From NCBI GenBank assembly GCA_023228705.1, contig JALOAS010000011.1, positions 1 through 52,758 on the forward strand: a stretch of DNA of 52,758 nt, in the 5' to 3' direction. The position numbers and the translations under genes are program-made. Below the pieces are notes generated by a model. It was not told the DNA's origin and made no database searches. It was given only the letters and a program-made list of their open reading frames with translations. Below are positions 36,776 to 45,153 of the stretch, one piece after another (the stretch's first letter is position 1; every line of letters starts with the position of its first letter). This DNA is from Ottowia sp. Its GTDB lineage: Bacteria; Pseudomonadota; Gammaproteobacteria; Burkholderiales; Burkholderiaceae_C.

Positions 36776-38043
36776 TGAAGCCAATCAGGAAGTCAGACAA
36801 GCTCGAGCACGTGCTCTACGACGTACGCGGTCCCATCGTCGAGGCGGCCCGCCAGATGGAGGACGAGGGGCAGAAGATCATCAAGCTCAACATCGGCAAC
36901 ATGGCGCCGTTTGGCTTTGATCCACCCGAAGAAATCGTCCAGGACATGATCCGCAACCTGCCCACGTCGGCCGGCTACGCCGACAGCAAGGGGATTTTTG
37001 CGGCGCGCAAGGCGGTGGTGCACTACACGCAGGAGCAGGGCATTGCCGGCGTGGACCTGGAAGACGTGTACATAGGCAATGGCGCCAGCGAGCTGATCGT
37101 CATGGCCACCAATGCCTTGCTCAACGACGGGGACGAGTTGCTGCTGCCCTCGCCGGACTACCCGCTGTGGACGGCTGCAACCAGCCTCTCCGGTGGCGTG
37201 CCGGTGCACTATGTCTGCGACGAGGACCAGGGCTGGATGCCCGACCTGGCCGACATGCGCGCCAAGATCACGCCGCGCACGCGCGGCATCGTCGTCATCA
37301 ACCCCAACAATCCCACCGGTGCGCTGTACAGCGACGCGCTGCTGCAGGGCATCGTCGAGCTGGCGCGTGAGTTCGGGCTGGTCCTGCTGGTGGACGAGGT
37401 GTATGACAAGGTGCTCTACGACGATGCCCGCCACACCGCAATGGCGTCGCTGTCCACCGACGTCCTGACGCTGACCTTCAACTCGCTGTCCAAGGCGTAC
37501 CGCTCCTGCGGCTACCGGGCCGGCTGGATGATCGTGTCCGGCGACAAGCAGGCGGCGGCAGACTACATCGAGGGGCTGACCATGCTGGCCAACCTCAAGC
37601 TCGGCTCCAACGTCCCGGGCCAGTGGGCAATACAAACCGCGCTGGGCGGCTACCAGAGCATCAGCGACCTGGTCTGCGAAGGCGGGCGGCTGCGCCAGCA
37701 GCGCGACCTGGCATGGGATCTGCTGACGGCGATTCCGGGCGTGACCTGCGTCAAGCCCAGTGCGGCGCTCTACATGTTCCCGCGGCTGGATCCCCGCGTC
37801 TATCCCATCGCAGACGACCGCCAGTTCTTCATGGAAGTGCTGCGGGCCACGCGCGTCATGCTGGTGCAGGGCACCGGCTTCAACTACCCGGACCACCAGC
37901 ACTTTCGCCTTGTTTTCCTGCCGCACGAGGCCGACCTGCGCGAAGCCATCGAGCGGCTGGGCGATTTCCTGAAACGCTACCGCGAGCGCGCGGCCCGCTC
38001 CAAGGTGGTCCAGCTCCCGGGAAAAGCAGCCGAGCGGGCGTGA
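36775..38043 (+). CDS. alaA: Alanine/pyridoxal-phosphate aminotransferase (AlaA-like)
   Basis: 422 aa, class I/II aminotransferase. Probably transfers an amino group between alanine and a keto acid. The PLP lysine is K240 in NSLSKAYRSCGYRAGW. The NPNNPTG motif (177-183) and the DEVYDKVLYDD segment (208-218) are intact. I chose the second of two adjacent ATGs (36772 and 36775) because the Burkholderiales family starts MKPI. The next gene, hom, is 177 bp downstream, a spacing that includes a hairpin. Confidence 0.9.
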   Translation: MKPIRKSDKLEHVLYDVRGPIVEAARQMEDEGQKIIKLNIGNMAPFGFDPPEEIVQDMIRNLPTSAGYADSKGIFAARKAVVHYTQEQGIAGVDLEDVYIGNGASELIVMATNALLNDGDELLLPSPDYPLWTAATSLSGGVPVHYVCDEDQGWMPDLADMRAKITPRTRGIVVINPNNPTGALYSDALLQGIVELAREFGLVLLVDEVYDKVLYDDARHTAMASLSTDVLTLTFNSLSKAYRSCGYRAGWMIVSGDKQAAADYIEGLTMLANLKLGSNVPGQWAIQTALGGYQSISDLVCEGGRLRQQRDLAWDLLTAIPGVTCVKPSAALYMFPRLDPRVYPIADDRQFFMEVLRATRVMLVQGTGFNYPDHQHFRLVFLPHEADLREAIERLGDFLKRYRERAARSKVVQLPGKAAERA

Positions 38044-38114
38044 GTCGGCAGGACGTTGACGCCGGGCGCGGGCAAGCGCACGCGCAGGCAGCGGCCAGGG
38101 CGCCCTTGGGCCGC

Positions 38115-38140
38115 GGCCCCGCACGGGGGCAGGCGGGGCC
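38115..38140 (+). terminator. Stem-loop between alaA and hom
   Basis: GGCCCCGC (38115-38122) pairs with GCGGGGCC (38133-38140) around a 10-nt loop, about 70 bp after the alaA stop. No T-run follows, only TTGG. It could modulate read-through into hom. Confidence 0.35.
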
Positions 38141-38220
38141 TTGGCATCGCAAGCCAACCCGGGCCCCGAGCGCTGATGCCATGTTGCACGCAGATTGAAT
38201 CTTTTTGAGCGGAACCCTTG

Positions 38221-39546
38221 ATGAAACCAGTACGGGTGGGCCTTGTCGGATTGGGAACGGTTGGTGCAGGCGTGTTCCAGACGCTGCGCGACAACCACGA
38301 TGAAATCCTGCGGCGCGTGGGCTGCGACATCGTCGTCACCATGGCGTGCCGGCGCGACCTGGCCGAGGCGCGCGCCATCGTGGGCGAGCAGCTGCCGCTG
38401 ACCACGGATCCGCACGAGGTCATTGCCAGCCCGGACGTGGACGTGGTGGTCGAGCTGATCGGCGGCGTGGACGCAGCGCGCGAGCTGGTGCTGGCGGCCA
38501 TTGCCGCCGGCAAGCACGTGGTGACCGCCAACAAGGCGCTGCTGGCCGTGCACGGCAACGAGATTTTTGCAGCGGCGCAAGAGCGGGGCGTGATGGTGGC
38601 TTTCGAGGCGGCGGTGGCCGGCGGCATTCCCATCATCAAGGCGCTGCGCGAGAGCCTGGCGGCCAATCGCATCGAATGGATCGCCGGCATCATCAACGGC
38701 ACGACCAACTTCATCCTCTCGCAGATGCGCGACAAGGCCGTGAGCTTTGACGAGGCGCTGGCCGAAGCGCAGGCGCTGGGCTACGCCGAGGCCGACCCCA
38801 GCTTTGACATCCAGGGCACAGACGCGGCGCACAAGGCCGCGATCATGAGCGCGATCGCGTTTGGCATTCCCGTGCAGTTCGACAAGGCGTACGTGGAAGG
38901 CATAGAGCAGCTCTCCGGCGTGGACATCCGCTACGCAGAGCAGATGGGCTACCGCATCAAGCTGCTGGGCCTGGTGCGCCGGCGCGGGACGGAAGGCGTG
39001 GAGCTGCGCGTGCACCCGACGCTGGTGCCGGCGCGCCGCCTGATTGCCAACGTGGAGGGCGTGATGAACGCGGTCATGGTGCGCGGCGACGTGGTCGGCA
39101 CCACGCTGTACTACGGCGAGGGGGCCGGCGCCAGCCCCACCGCCAGCGCGGTGATCGCCGACCTGGTCGACGTGGCGCGCACGGCGCGCGGCAGCCCGCT
39201 TGCGCGCGTGCCGCACCTGGCCTTCCAGCCCGAGGCGCTGCGCGACGAGGTGGTCCTGCCCATGGAGCAGGCCTGGACCGGTTACTACCTGCGCCTGCTG
39301 GTGCTTGACCAGGCGGGCGTGCTGGCCCGGGTGGCCACGATCCTGGCGGAGTCCGGAATCAGCGTCGGCTCGCTGCTGCAGCGCGAGGCGCGCGAGGTGG
39401 GTGGCGAAGGCTCGCGCCGGACCGACCTGATCATCCTCACGCACGAAGCCCGCGAAGGGGCGATGAACGAGGCGCTGGCACTGCTGCAGGCGCTGCCTGC
39501 CGTGCTGGCGCCCATCGTGCGCATACGCAAGGAGGAGCTGGTTTAG
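38221..39546 (+). CDS. hom: Homoserine dehydrogenase with ACT domain
   Basis: 441 aa. Reduces aspartate semialdehyde to homoserine, the branch point to threonine and methionine. The NAD-binding loop is GLGTVGAG (10-17). K105 in TANKALLAV and the catalytic-domain motif GIINGTTNFIL (157-167) are conserved. A C-terminal ACT domain from about residue 355 (YYLRLLVLDQAGVLARV) suggests feedback control by threonine. ATG 38221 is used rather than the TTG before it. thrC follows 33 bp downstream. Confidence 0.96.
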   Translation: MKPVRVGLVGLGTVGAGVFQTLRDNHDEILRRVGCDIVVTMACRRDLAEARAIVGEQLPLTTDPHEVIASPDVDVVVELIGGVDAARELVLAAIAAGKHVVTANKALLAVHGNEIFAAAQERGVMVAFEAAVAGGIPIIKALRESLAANRIEWIAGIINGTTNFILSQMRDKAVSFDEALAEAQALGYAEADPSFDIQGTDAAHKAAIMSAIAFGIPVQFDKAYVEGIEQLSGVDIRYAEQMGYRIKLLGLVRRRGTEGVELRVHPTLVPARRLIANVEGVMNAVMVRGDVVGTTLYYGEGAGASPTASAVIADLVDVARTARGSPLARVPHLAFQPEALRDEVVLPMEQAWTGYYLRLLVLDQAGVLARVATILAESGISVGSLLQREAREVGGEGSRRTDLIILTHEAREGAMNEALALLQALPAVLAPIVRIRKEELV

Positions 39547-39579
39547 GCGCCGGCACGCCGGCCCTGCCCTGGACAGACC

Positions 39580-41013
39580 ATGAAATACATCTCCACGCGC
39601 GGCCAGGCCGCGACGCAACCCTTTTGCCACGTGCTGCTGGAGGGGCTGGCCCCGGATGGCGGCCTGTATCTGCCAGAGCAGTACCCGCGCCTGCAGGCAG
39701 GTGACCTGGATCGCCTGCGCGGCGTGTGGCGCGAGCAGGGCTATGCCGCGCTGGCATTTGAGATCCTGAGCCTGTACGTGGACGACATCTCGGCCGCCGA
39801 CCTGCGCACCATCTGCAGCAAGACGTACGACGCGGCGGTCTTTGGCTCCGCGCAGATCACGCCGCTGCACGATCTGGGCCAGGGGCTGGTGCTGCAGGAC
39901 CTGTCGGGCGGGCCGACGCTGGCGTTCAAGGACATGGCCATGCAGCTGCTGGGCCATTTGTTTGAATACGAGCTGGGCCGGCGCGACACCCGCCTGAACA
40001 TCCTGGGCGCGACCAGCGGCGACACCGGCAGCGCCGCAGAATACGCCATGCGCGGCAAGCGCGGCGTGCGTGTTTTCATGCTCAGCCCGCATGGCCGCAT
40101 GAGCGAATTCCAGCGCGCGCAGATGTATTCGCTGCAGGACGCCAACATCCACAACATCGCGATCGAGGGCGTGTTTGACGACTGCCAGGACCTGGTCAAG
40201 GCGGTCAACGCCGACGCCGCATTCAAGCAAAAATACCGCATAGGCGCGGTCAATTCCATCAACTGGGCACGGCTGCTGGCGCAGGTGGTCTATTACTTTG
40301 CCGGCTATTTTGGCGCGACCCGGAGCAACGACCAGCACGTCAATTTTGCCGTGCCCTGCGGCAATTTCGGGAACATCTGTGCCGGGCACGTGGCGCGCGA
40401 GATGGGCCTGCCCATTGCGCGGCTCATCGCCGCCACCAACGAGAACGACGTGCTGGACGAATTCTTTCGCAGCGGCGTCTACCGCGTGCGTTCGGGCGCG
40501 GACACCCTGGCCACCAGCAGCCCGTCCATGGACATCAGCAAGGCCAGCAACTTCGAACGCTTCGTGTTCGACCTGCTGGGGCGCGACAGTGCGCGCGTTG
40601 TCGACCTGTTTTCCGGTGCACTGGCTCGCGACGGATTCTTCAACCTGCACGAAGACCCTGCCTTTGCCAGCCTGCAGGCGCGCTACGGCTTTGTCAGCGG
40701 CCGCTGCACGCACGCCGAGCGGCTGGCGACGATACGCCAGCTCTGGCAGGAACATGGACGCATGATCGATCCGCACACGGCCAACGCGGTCCACGTCGCG
40801 CAACGCCATCTGCAGCCGCACGTGCCGACGCTGGTGCTCGAGACGGCGCAGCCGGTCAAGTTTGCCGAGACCATAAAAGAGGCGCTGGGCCAGGTGCCGC
40901 CGCGGCCGGACCGCTTTGTCGGGCTGGAAGCACTGCCGCAGCGCGTGCAGGTCATGCCGGCGGACGTCGGGCGGCTCAAGCGCTTCATCGCCGCGCAGTG
41001 CACGGAACCATGA
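39580..41013 (+). CDS. thrC: Threonine synthase
   Basis: 477 aa. Converts O-phosphohomoserine to threonine with PLP. The PLP lysine is K117 in PTLAFKDMA. The phosphate-binding segment TSGDTGSAAEYA and PCGNFGNICAG are as in other long ThrC proteins. It is an operon partner of hom; the mobB start lies 7 bp after its stop. Confidence 0.96.
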   Translation: MKYISTRGQAATQPFCHVLLEGLAPDGGLYLPEQYPRLQAGDLDRLRGVWREQGYAALAFEILSLYVDDISAADLRTICSKTYDAAVFGSAQITPLHDLGQGLVLQDLSGGPTLAFKDMAMQLLGHLFEYELGRRDTRLNILGATSGDTGSAAEYAMRGKRGVRVFMLSPHGRMSEFQRAQMYSLQDANIHNIAIEGVFDDCQDLVKAVNADAAFKQKYRIGAVNSINWARLLAQVVYYFAGYFGATRSNDQHVNFAVPCGNFGNICAGHVAREMGLPIARLIAATNENDVLDEFFRSGVYRVRSGADTLATSSPSMDISKASNFERFVFDLLGRDSARVVDLFSGALARDGFFNLHEDPAFASLQARYGFVSGRCTHAERLATIRQLWQEHGRMIDPHTANAVHVAQRHLQPHVPTLVLETAQPVKFAETIKEALGQVPPRPDRFVGLEALPQRVQVMPADVGRLKRFIAAQCTEP

Positions 41014-41020
41014 GGCTGGC

Positions 41021-41563
41021 ATGAACGTCGTTTGCTTTGCGGGTTTTTCAGGCGCCGGCAAGACCACGCTGGTCGAGCAGGTCATCGCCGGGTTCCGGGC
41101 GCGCGGGCTTCGCATCTCGGTGGTCAAGCACGCGCACCACAAGTTCGACATCGACCGGCCGGGCAAGGACAGTTACCGGCACCGGGAAGCCGGCGCGTTT
41201 GAAGTGGTGCTGGCGTCCGATCGCCGGCTGGCGCTGATGCGCGAGTTCGAGCAGCCCGCCGAACTCTCGGTCCACCACCTCATCGCCGAGCTCTACGACG
41301 GCGTGGACTGGGTGTTCGTTGAGGGCTACAAGTACAGCAACCTGCCCAAGATCGAGGTCTGGCGCGCCGAGACGGGGCATACCGCGCTGTACCCGGACGA
41401 CCCCTTTGTTGCGGCCATCGCCACCGACGCGCCGGCACGGCTGCCGCAGCCCACCCAGAGGCCGGTGCTGGACATCAATGACGCGGCCTCGGTGGCAGAC
41501 TGGCTGCTGGCGCAGGAAGAGCGCTTTGTCTACGATCCGCAGCGCCACCTGCCGGCAGCCTGA
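41021..41563 (+). CDS. mobB: Molybdopterin-guanine dinucleotide biosynthesis adaptor MobB
   Basis: 180 aa. GTP-binding accessory that helps MobA make the guanine dinucleotide form of the cofactor used by formate dehydrogenase. The P-loop is GFSGAGKT (8-15); the family motif KHAHHKFDIDRPGKDSYRHR follows at about 36-55, and VFVEGYKYSNLPKIEV near 104-119. ATG 41021 has AGG upstream and is 7 bp from the thrC stop. The frame is open earlier, but that part is not MobB-like. Confidence 0.93.
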   Translation: MNVVCFAGFSGAGKTTLVEQVIAGFRARGLRISVVKHAHHKFDIDRPGKDSYRHREAGAFEVVLASDRRLALMREFEQPAELSVHHLIAELYDGVDWVFVEGYKYSNLPKIEVWRAETGHTALYPDDPFVAAIATDAPARLPQPTQRPVLDINDAASVADWLLAQEERFVYDPQRHLPAA

Positions 41564-41682
41564 GTCGGTTGCGGCGTGCTGGCAGCGGCCGCTGCATGGT
41601 TGGCGCCAAGCCGATAAGATGGGCTGTTGTTGACGCCCGCCGTCGCAGATTTCCGTTCCCGCCGTTTCGTTTGAGCCCGTCC

Positions 41683-42936
41683 ATGCCACAAGCCACCCGT
41701 AGCCGCCCGTCACTGCAGCCGCTGGACGAGGCGCTGGCCGCGCTGCTCGCGCATGCGGAGCCGGGACTGGAGCGCGAGCGGGTGTCCGCCCTTGACGCCG
41801 ACGGCCGCGTGCTGGCAGAAGACGTGGTCTCGGCGCTGGACGTGCCGCCGCAAGACAACAGCGCCATGGACGGCTACGCCGTGCGCGTGCAGGACTGTGC
41901 GTCCGGGCACGCGGAATTGCCGGTATCGCAGCGCATCGTCGCGGGCAGCAGCGGGGTGGCGCTGGCGCCGGGTACGGCAGCGCGGATTTTTACCGGCGCC
42001 CCGATCCCACCGGGTGCCGATGCGGTCGTCATGCAGGAAGACACCGAGTCGCTGGACGCCGGCGCCCGCGTGCAAATCAACGTGGCGCCCGCGGCGGGCA
42101 GCGCGATCCGCCGCGCGGGAGAAGACATACGCAGGGGTGCGGTGCTCTTGCCCCGCGGCACGCGGCTGACGCCGGCATCGGTTGGCCTGGCGGCCGGAAT
42201 AGGCCTGGCGCAGCTCCCCGTGGCGCGGCGCCCGCGCGTGGCGCTGCTGCAAACCGGAGACGAACTGGTCACGCCGGGCACGGTGGCGCCGCAGGACATG
42301 AAGCCGGGTGCCATCTACAACAGCAACCGTTTTTTCCTGCGCGCGCTGCTGCAGCGCCTGGGCTGCGAAATCAATGACCGGGGCGTCGTGCCGGACGACC
42401 GGGACGCCACGCTGCGCGCGCTGGCGGACGCGGCTGCCGACAGCGACGTCGTGCTGACCAGCGGGGGCGTGTCGGTGGGCGACGAGGACCACGTCAAGCC
42501 GGCGGTGAAGCAGCTGGGGCAGCTGGACCTGTGGCAGCTGGCGATCAAGCCGGGCAAGCCCTTTGCCTACGGGCAGATCCGGCAGCCAGCGCATGCCGTG
42601 CACTTCATCGGACTGCCGGGCAATCCCGTGTCCAGCTTCGTGACGTTCCTGCTGCTGGTGCGGCCGTTCCTGCTCAAGCTGCAGGGTGCGACCGATGTCT
42701 CGGCACCCATGCTCTCGCTGCGCGCGGATTTTTCGCATACGCGGGTCATAGGCCGGCGCGATTTCCTGCGCGCGCGCCGCAACGAAGGCGGCGGGCTGGA
42801 GCTGTTCCCCAACCAGAGCTCGGGCGTACTCACGTCCATGCACTGGGCCGACGGCCTGGTCGACAAGGCCGCGGGCTCTGCGATCCACGTCGGTGACGTC
42901 GTTCCCTTTCTTCCCTTTTCAGCCTTGTTGTCATGA
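41683..42936 (+). CDS. moeA: Molybdopterin molybdenumtransferase
   Basis: 417 aa. Inserts molybdenum into adenylated molybdopterin. The N-terminal QDNSAMDGYAVR motif, APIPPGADAVVMQEDTE, and the MoCF-type catalytic region VLTSGGVSVGDEDHVKP are all present. ATG 41683 gives the standard length. The gap to mobB is 119 bp; the stop overlaps moaD by 4 bp. Confidence 0.95.
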   Translation: MPQATRSRPSLQPLDEALAALLAHAEPGLERERVSALDADGRVLAEDVVSALDVPPQDNSAMDGYAVRVQDCASGHAELPVSQRIVAGSSGVALAPGTAARIFTGAPIPPGADAVVMQEDTESLDAGARVQINVAPAAGSAIRRAGEDIRRGAVLLPRGTRLTPASVGLAAGIGLAQLPVARRPRVALLQTGDELVTPGTVAPQDMKPGAIYNSNRFFLRALLQRLGCEINDRGVVPDDRDATLRALADAAADSDVVLTSGGVSVGDEDHVKPAVKQLGQLDLWQLAIKPGKPFAYGQIRQPAHAVHFIGLPGNPVSSFVTFLLLVRPFLLKLQGATDVSAPMLSLRADFSHTRVIGRRDFLRARRNEGGGLELFPNQSSGVLTSMHWADGLVDKAAGSAIHVGDVVPFLPFSALLS

Positions 42937-43202
42937 CCGAGCACACGTCCAAAGCCGTTACCGTGCGTTATTTTGCCGCCGTGCGCGAAGCGCTGGGCAC
43001 CGCCAGCGAGCAGGTCCAGACCGGCGCGGACACCGTGGAGGGGCTGCGCGACGAGCTGCGCGCGCGCGGCGGCACCTGGGCCGAGCAGCTGGCGCCGGAC
43101 AAGGCCGTGCGCGTGGCACTCAACCAGACCATGCTGCGCGACGACAGGCCGTTGGCCGACGCCGACGAAGTGGCGTTCTTCCCGCCGGTGACGGGCGGCT
43201 GA
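42933..43202 (+). CDS. moaD: Molybdopterin synthase sulfur-carrier subunit
   Basis: 89 aa, beta-grasp ubiquitin-like protein. The C-terminal diglycine (FFPPVTGG) is the site of thiocarboxylation, which supplies sulfur to MoaE. The length is slightly above the usual 81. It overlaps moeA by 4 bp, so the gene group is coupled. Partner moaE follows. Confidence 0.95.
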   Translation: MTEHTSKAVTVRYFAAVREALGTASEQVQTGADTVEGLRDELRARGGTWAEQLAPDKAVRVALNQTMLRDDRPLADADEVAFFPPVTGG

Positions 43203-43226
43203 TTGCTGCCGGGCCGGAGTACGTGC

Positions 43227-43715
43227 GTGAAGAAGCCGGCATCCGTTTGCATCCAGCACGCAGATTTTGACGTGGCCGCCGAAATGGCGGCGCTGCGTGC
43301 AGGCAACGCCCGCGTGGGCGCCGTCTGCAGTTTTGTCGGTACCGTGCGGGATCGCCACGCGGGTGACGCGCAGGGCCAGGTCAGCGCGGTCGAGCTCGAG
43401 CACTACCCGGGAATGACCGAAAAGGCCATCGCCGCCATGATGGCCGAGGCGCAGCAGCGCTTTGACATCCTGGGTATCCGTGTGGTGCACCGCGTGGGAC
43501 TGTTGCGGCCGCTGGACCAGATCGTGCTGGTGGCGGTCACGTCCATGCACCGGCACCAGGCGTTCCAGGCCTGCGAATTCCTCATGGACTACCTGAAAAC
43601 GCAGGCGCCCTTCTGGAAGAAGGAAACCACGCCAGCGGGCACGCGCTGGGTCGATGCCCGGGTCAGCGACGACGCGGCGCTGGCGCGCTGGGGGCTGGAC
43701 CTGAAAAATGCCTGA
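43227..43715 (+). CDS. moaE: Molybdopterin synthase catalytic subunit
   Basis: 162 aa from GTG 43227. With MoaD it converts cyclic pyranopterin monophosphate to molybdopterin. The core motifs are GAVCSFVGTVRD (31-42), ELEHYPGM (56-63) and SMHRHQAF (106-113). The key lysines are K124 (DYLKTQ) and K131 (PFWKKE), matching K119 and K126 of E. coli. The GTG has GGAG 7 bp upstream; the TTG at 43203 has no ribosome site. Confidence 0.92.
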   Translation: MKKPASVCIQHADFDVAAEMAALRAGNARVGAVCSFVGTVRDRHAGDAQGQVSAVELEHYPGMTEKAIAAMMAEAQQRFDILGIRVVHRVGLLRPLDQIVLVAVTSMHRHQAFQACEFLMDYLKTQAPFWKKETTPAGTRWVDARVSDDAALARWGLDLKNA

Positions 43716-43802
43716 GGCGCGGGAGGGCGGCCGGCACCGCGTCGCGCCAAGCCATCAGCCCGCAAAGGGTTTGCCCGCGCCGCTACACTACGCGGGGTCA
43801 GT

Positions 43803-43830
43803 GGGAAGTGAAATCTGGGAAGTGGAATCT
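43803..43830. repeat. 14-bp tandem duplication in the apbC leader
   Basis: GGGAAGTGAAATCT (43803-43816) is followed directly by GGGAAGTGGAATCT (43817-43830), 13 of 14 identical. The second copy ends 2 bp before the apbC ATG, so it includes the ribosome-binding position. TACACT at 43784-43789 could be a -10 element. Duplication may alter translation initiation. Confidence 0.6.
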
Positions 43831-43832
43831 GT

Positions 43833-44915
43833 ATGAGCGTTGAAACAAGCGAGCTGCAGCAGGCACTGGCCGCCGTGACCGACCCCAACACCGGCAAGCC
43901 GTTCGGCGAGGAGCCGTTCAGGAACCTGGAAGTCGACGGCGGCAACGTTGCCTTTGAGTGCGAATTGGGCTACCCGGCCAGGAGCCAGTTCGCCGAGCTG
44001 CGCCAGCTGCTGATTGCGGCGGCAAAGAACGTTGCCGGCGTCGAGAATGTCTCGGCCAGCGTCGTGACCCGCATCCAGGCGCGTGCATCGAACCGGGGCG
44101 CGGCGATTCCGGGCGTCAAGAACGTGATTGCCGTGGCCTCCGGCAAGGGCGGCGTGGGCAAGAGCACCACCGCGACCAACCTGGCACTGGCGCTGGCGGC
44201 CGAGGGCGCGGTCGTGGGCATCCTGGATGCGGACATCTACGGCCCCAGCCAGCCGCTGATGATGGGCGTGAGCGGCCGCCCGACCAGCCCGGACGGCAAG
44301 AGCATGGAGCCGCTGCACAACTACGGCGTACAGGTCAACTCCATAGGCTTCATGGTCGAGCCGGACCAGGCCATGATCTGGCGCGGCCCCATGGCCACGC
44401 AGGCGCTGGAGCAGCTCATGCGCCAGACCAACTGGCGCGACGTGGATTACCTGGTGGTGGACATGCCGCCGGGCACCGGCGACATCCAGCTGACGCTGAC
44501 GCAGCGCGTACCCGTGACCGGCGCGATCATCGTGACGACGCCGCAGGACATTGCCCTGGCCGATGCGCGCAAGGCGGTGACCATGTTCGAGAAGGTGGGC
44601 GTTCCCATCCTGGGCCTGGTCGAGAACATGGCCATGCACGTGTGCTCCAACTGCGGCCAGGTCGAGCACATCTTTGGCGCCGATGGCGGCCGGCGCTACG
44701 CGGAGGAAAAGGGCCTGGCCTACCTGGGCGCATTGCCACTGGCCATGTCCATCCGCGAACAGACCGATTCAGGCAACCCGACCGTGGTGGCCGAGCCCGA
44801 TGGCGAGATTGCCGGGATCTACAAGGACGTGGCGCGCCAGGTCGCGATACGGATCGCGACGCAGGCCGTCGAGTTTCCAAGCAAGCTGCCGACCATCAGC
44901 ATTTCGCAGGACTGA
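43833..44915 (+). CDS. apbC: Fe-S cluster carrier protein ApbC/Mrp
   Basis: 360 aa. P-loop NTPase that carries [4Fe-4S] clusters to target enzymes. An N-terminal MIP18/DUF59 domain (about 6-85) precedes the deviant Walker A ASGKGGVGKST (about 102-112). DADIYGPSQP and DMPPGTGDIQLT follow. The cluster-binding pair is C271/C274 in MHVCSNCGQ. It stands alone, 117 bp after moaE, and is convergent with selB. Formate dehydrogenase next door is a possible Fe-S client, by inference. Confidence 0.94.
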   Translation: MSVETSELQQALAAVTDPNTGKPFGEEPFRNLEVDGGNVAFECELGYPARSQFAELRQLLIAAAKNVAGVENVSASVVTRIQARASNRGAAIPGVKNVIAVASGKGGVGKSTTATNLALALAAEGAVVGILDADIYGPSQPLMMGVSGRPTSPDGKSMEPLHNYGVQVNSIGFMVEPDQAMIWRGPMATQALEQLMRQTNWRDVDYLVVDMPPGTGDIQLTLTQRVPVTGAIIVTTPQDIALADARKAVTMFEKVGVPILGLVENMAMHVCSNCGQVEHIFGADGGRRYAEEKGLAYLGALPLAMSIREQTDSGNPTVVAEPDGEIAGIYKDVARQVAIRIATQAVEFPSKLPTISISQD

Positions 44916-45076
44916 CTCTCGGGGCCGCTGTGTGGCCAGGGGCGTGATAGCCACCGCCGTCCCAGCTCCGCCACATCGGCCTGCAGAAGACCGTTGGGCG
45001 TCCAGCGAATAGGCCGTCCAGCGTCCGGCGAGTCCGGATGACAGATGACCTCGGCCCTTGCGGGCCTTGGATGAAA

Positions 45077-45091
45077 GCCGCCCGCGGCGGC
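45077..45091. terminator. Stem-loop in the apbC-selB convergent gap
   Basis: GCCGCC (45077-45082) pairs with GGCGGC (45086-45091) around CGC. GGCCC/GGGCC (45053-45057 and 45062-45066) forms a smaller hairpin just before it. Part of a 238-bp gene-free gap between convergent genes. No T-runs. Confidence 0.35.
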
Positions 45092-45127
45092 TCATGATGA
45101 ATCATGGCGGCGCAGCCGCAGTCATTG

Positions 45128-45144
45128 CCGCCGCACAGCGGCGG
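45128..45144 (-). terminator. Stem-loop after selB
   Basis: CCGCCGC (45128-45134) pairs with GCGGCGG (45138-45144) around ACA. On the minus strand it begins about 10 bp after the selB stop. GC-rich with no T-run, so either Rho-dependent context or an mRNA-end stabiliser. Confidence 0.45.
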
Positions 45145-45153
45145 GATCATCCG

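Noticed and set aside
36793..41166. 1457-codon open frame on the minus strand opposite alaA, hom, thrC and mobB
   Set aside because: It mirrors well-supported genes on the other strand; long antisense frames are expected in high-GC DNA. The protein has no family resemblance and is rich in His/Arg/Gln from reverse-read codons.
44916..45153. Looked for selC (tRNA-Sec) in the gap next to selB and elsewhere
   Set aside because: Only GC-rich hairpins are present; no anticodon arm with TCA or CCA-proximal tRNA pattern was found. No other tRNA, rRNA or CRISPR array was seen in the window.
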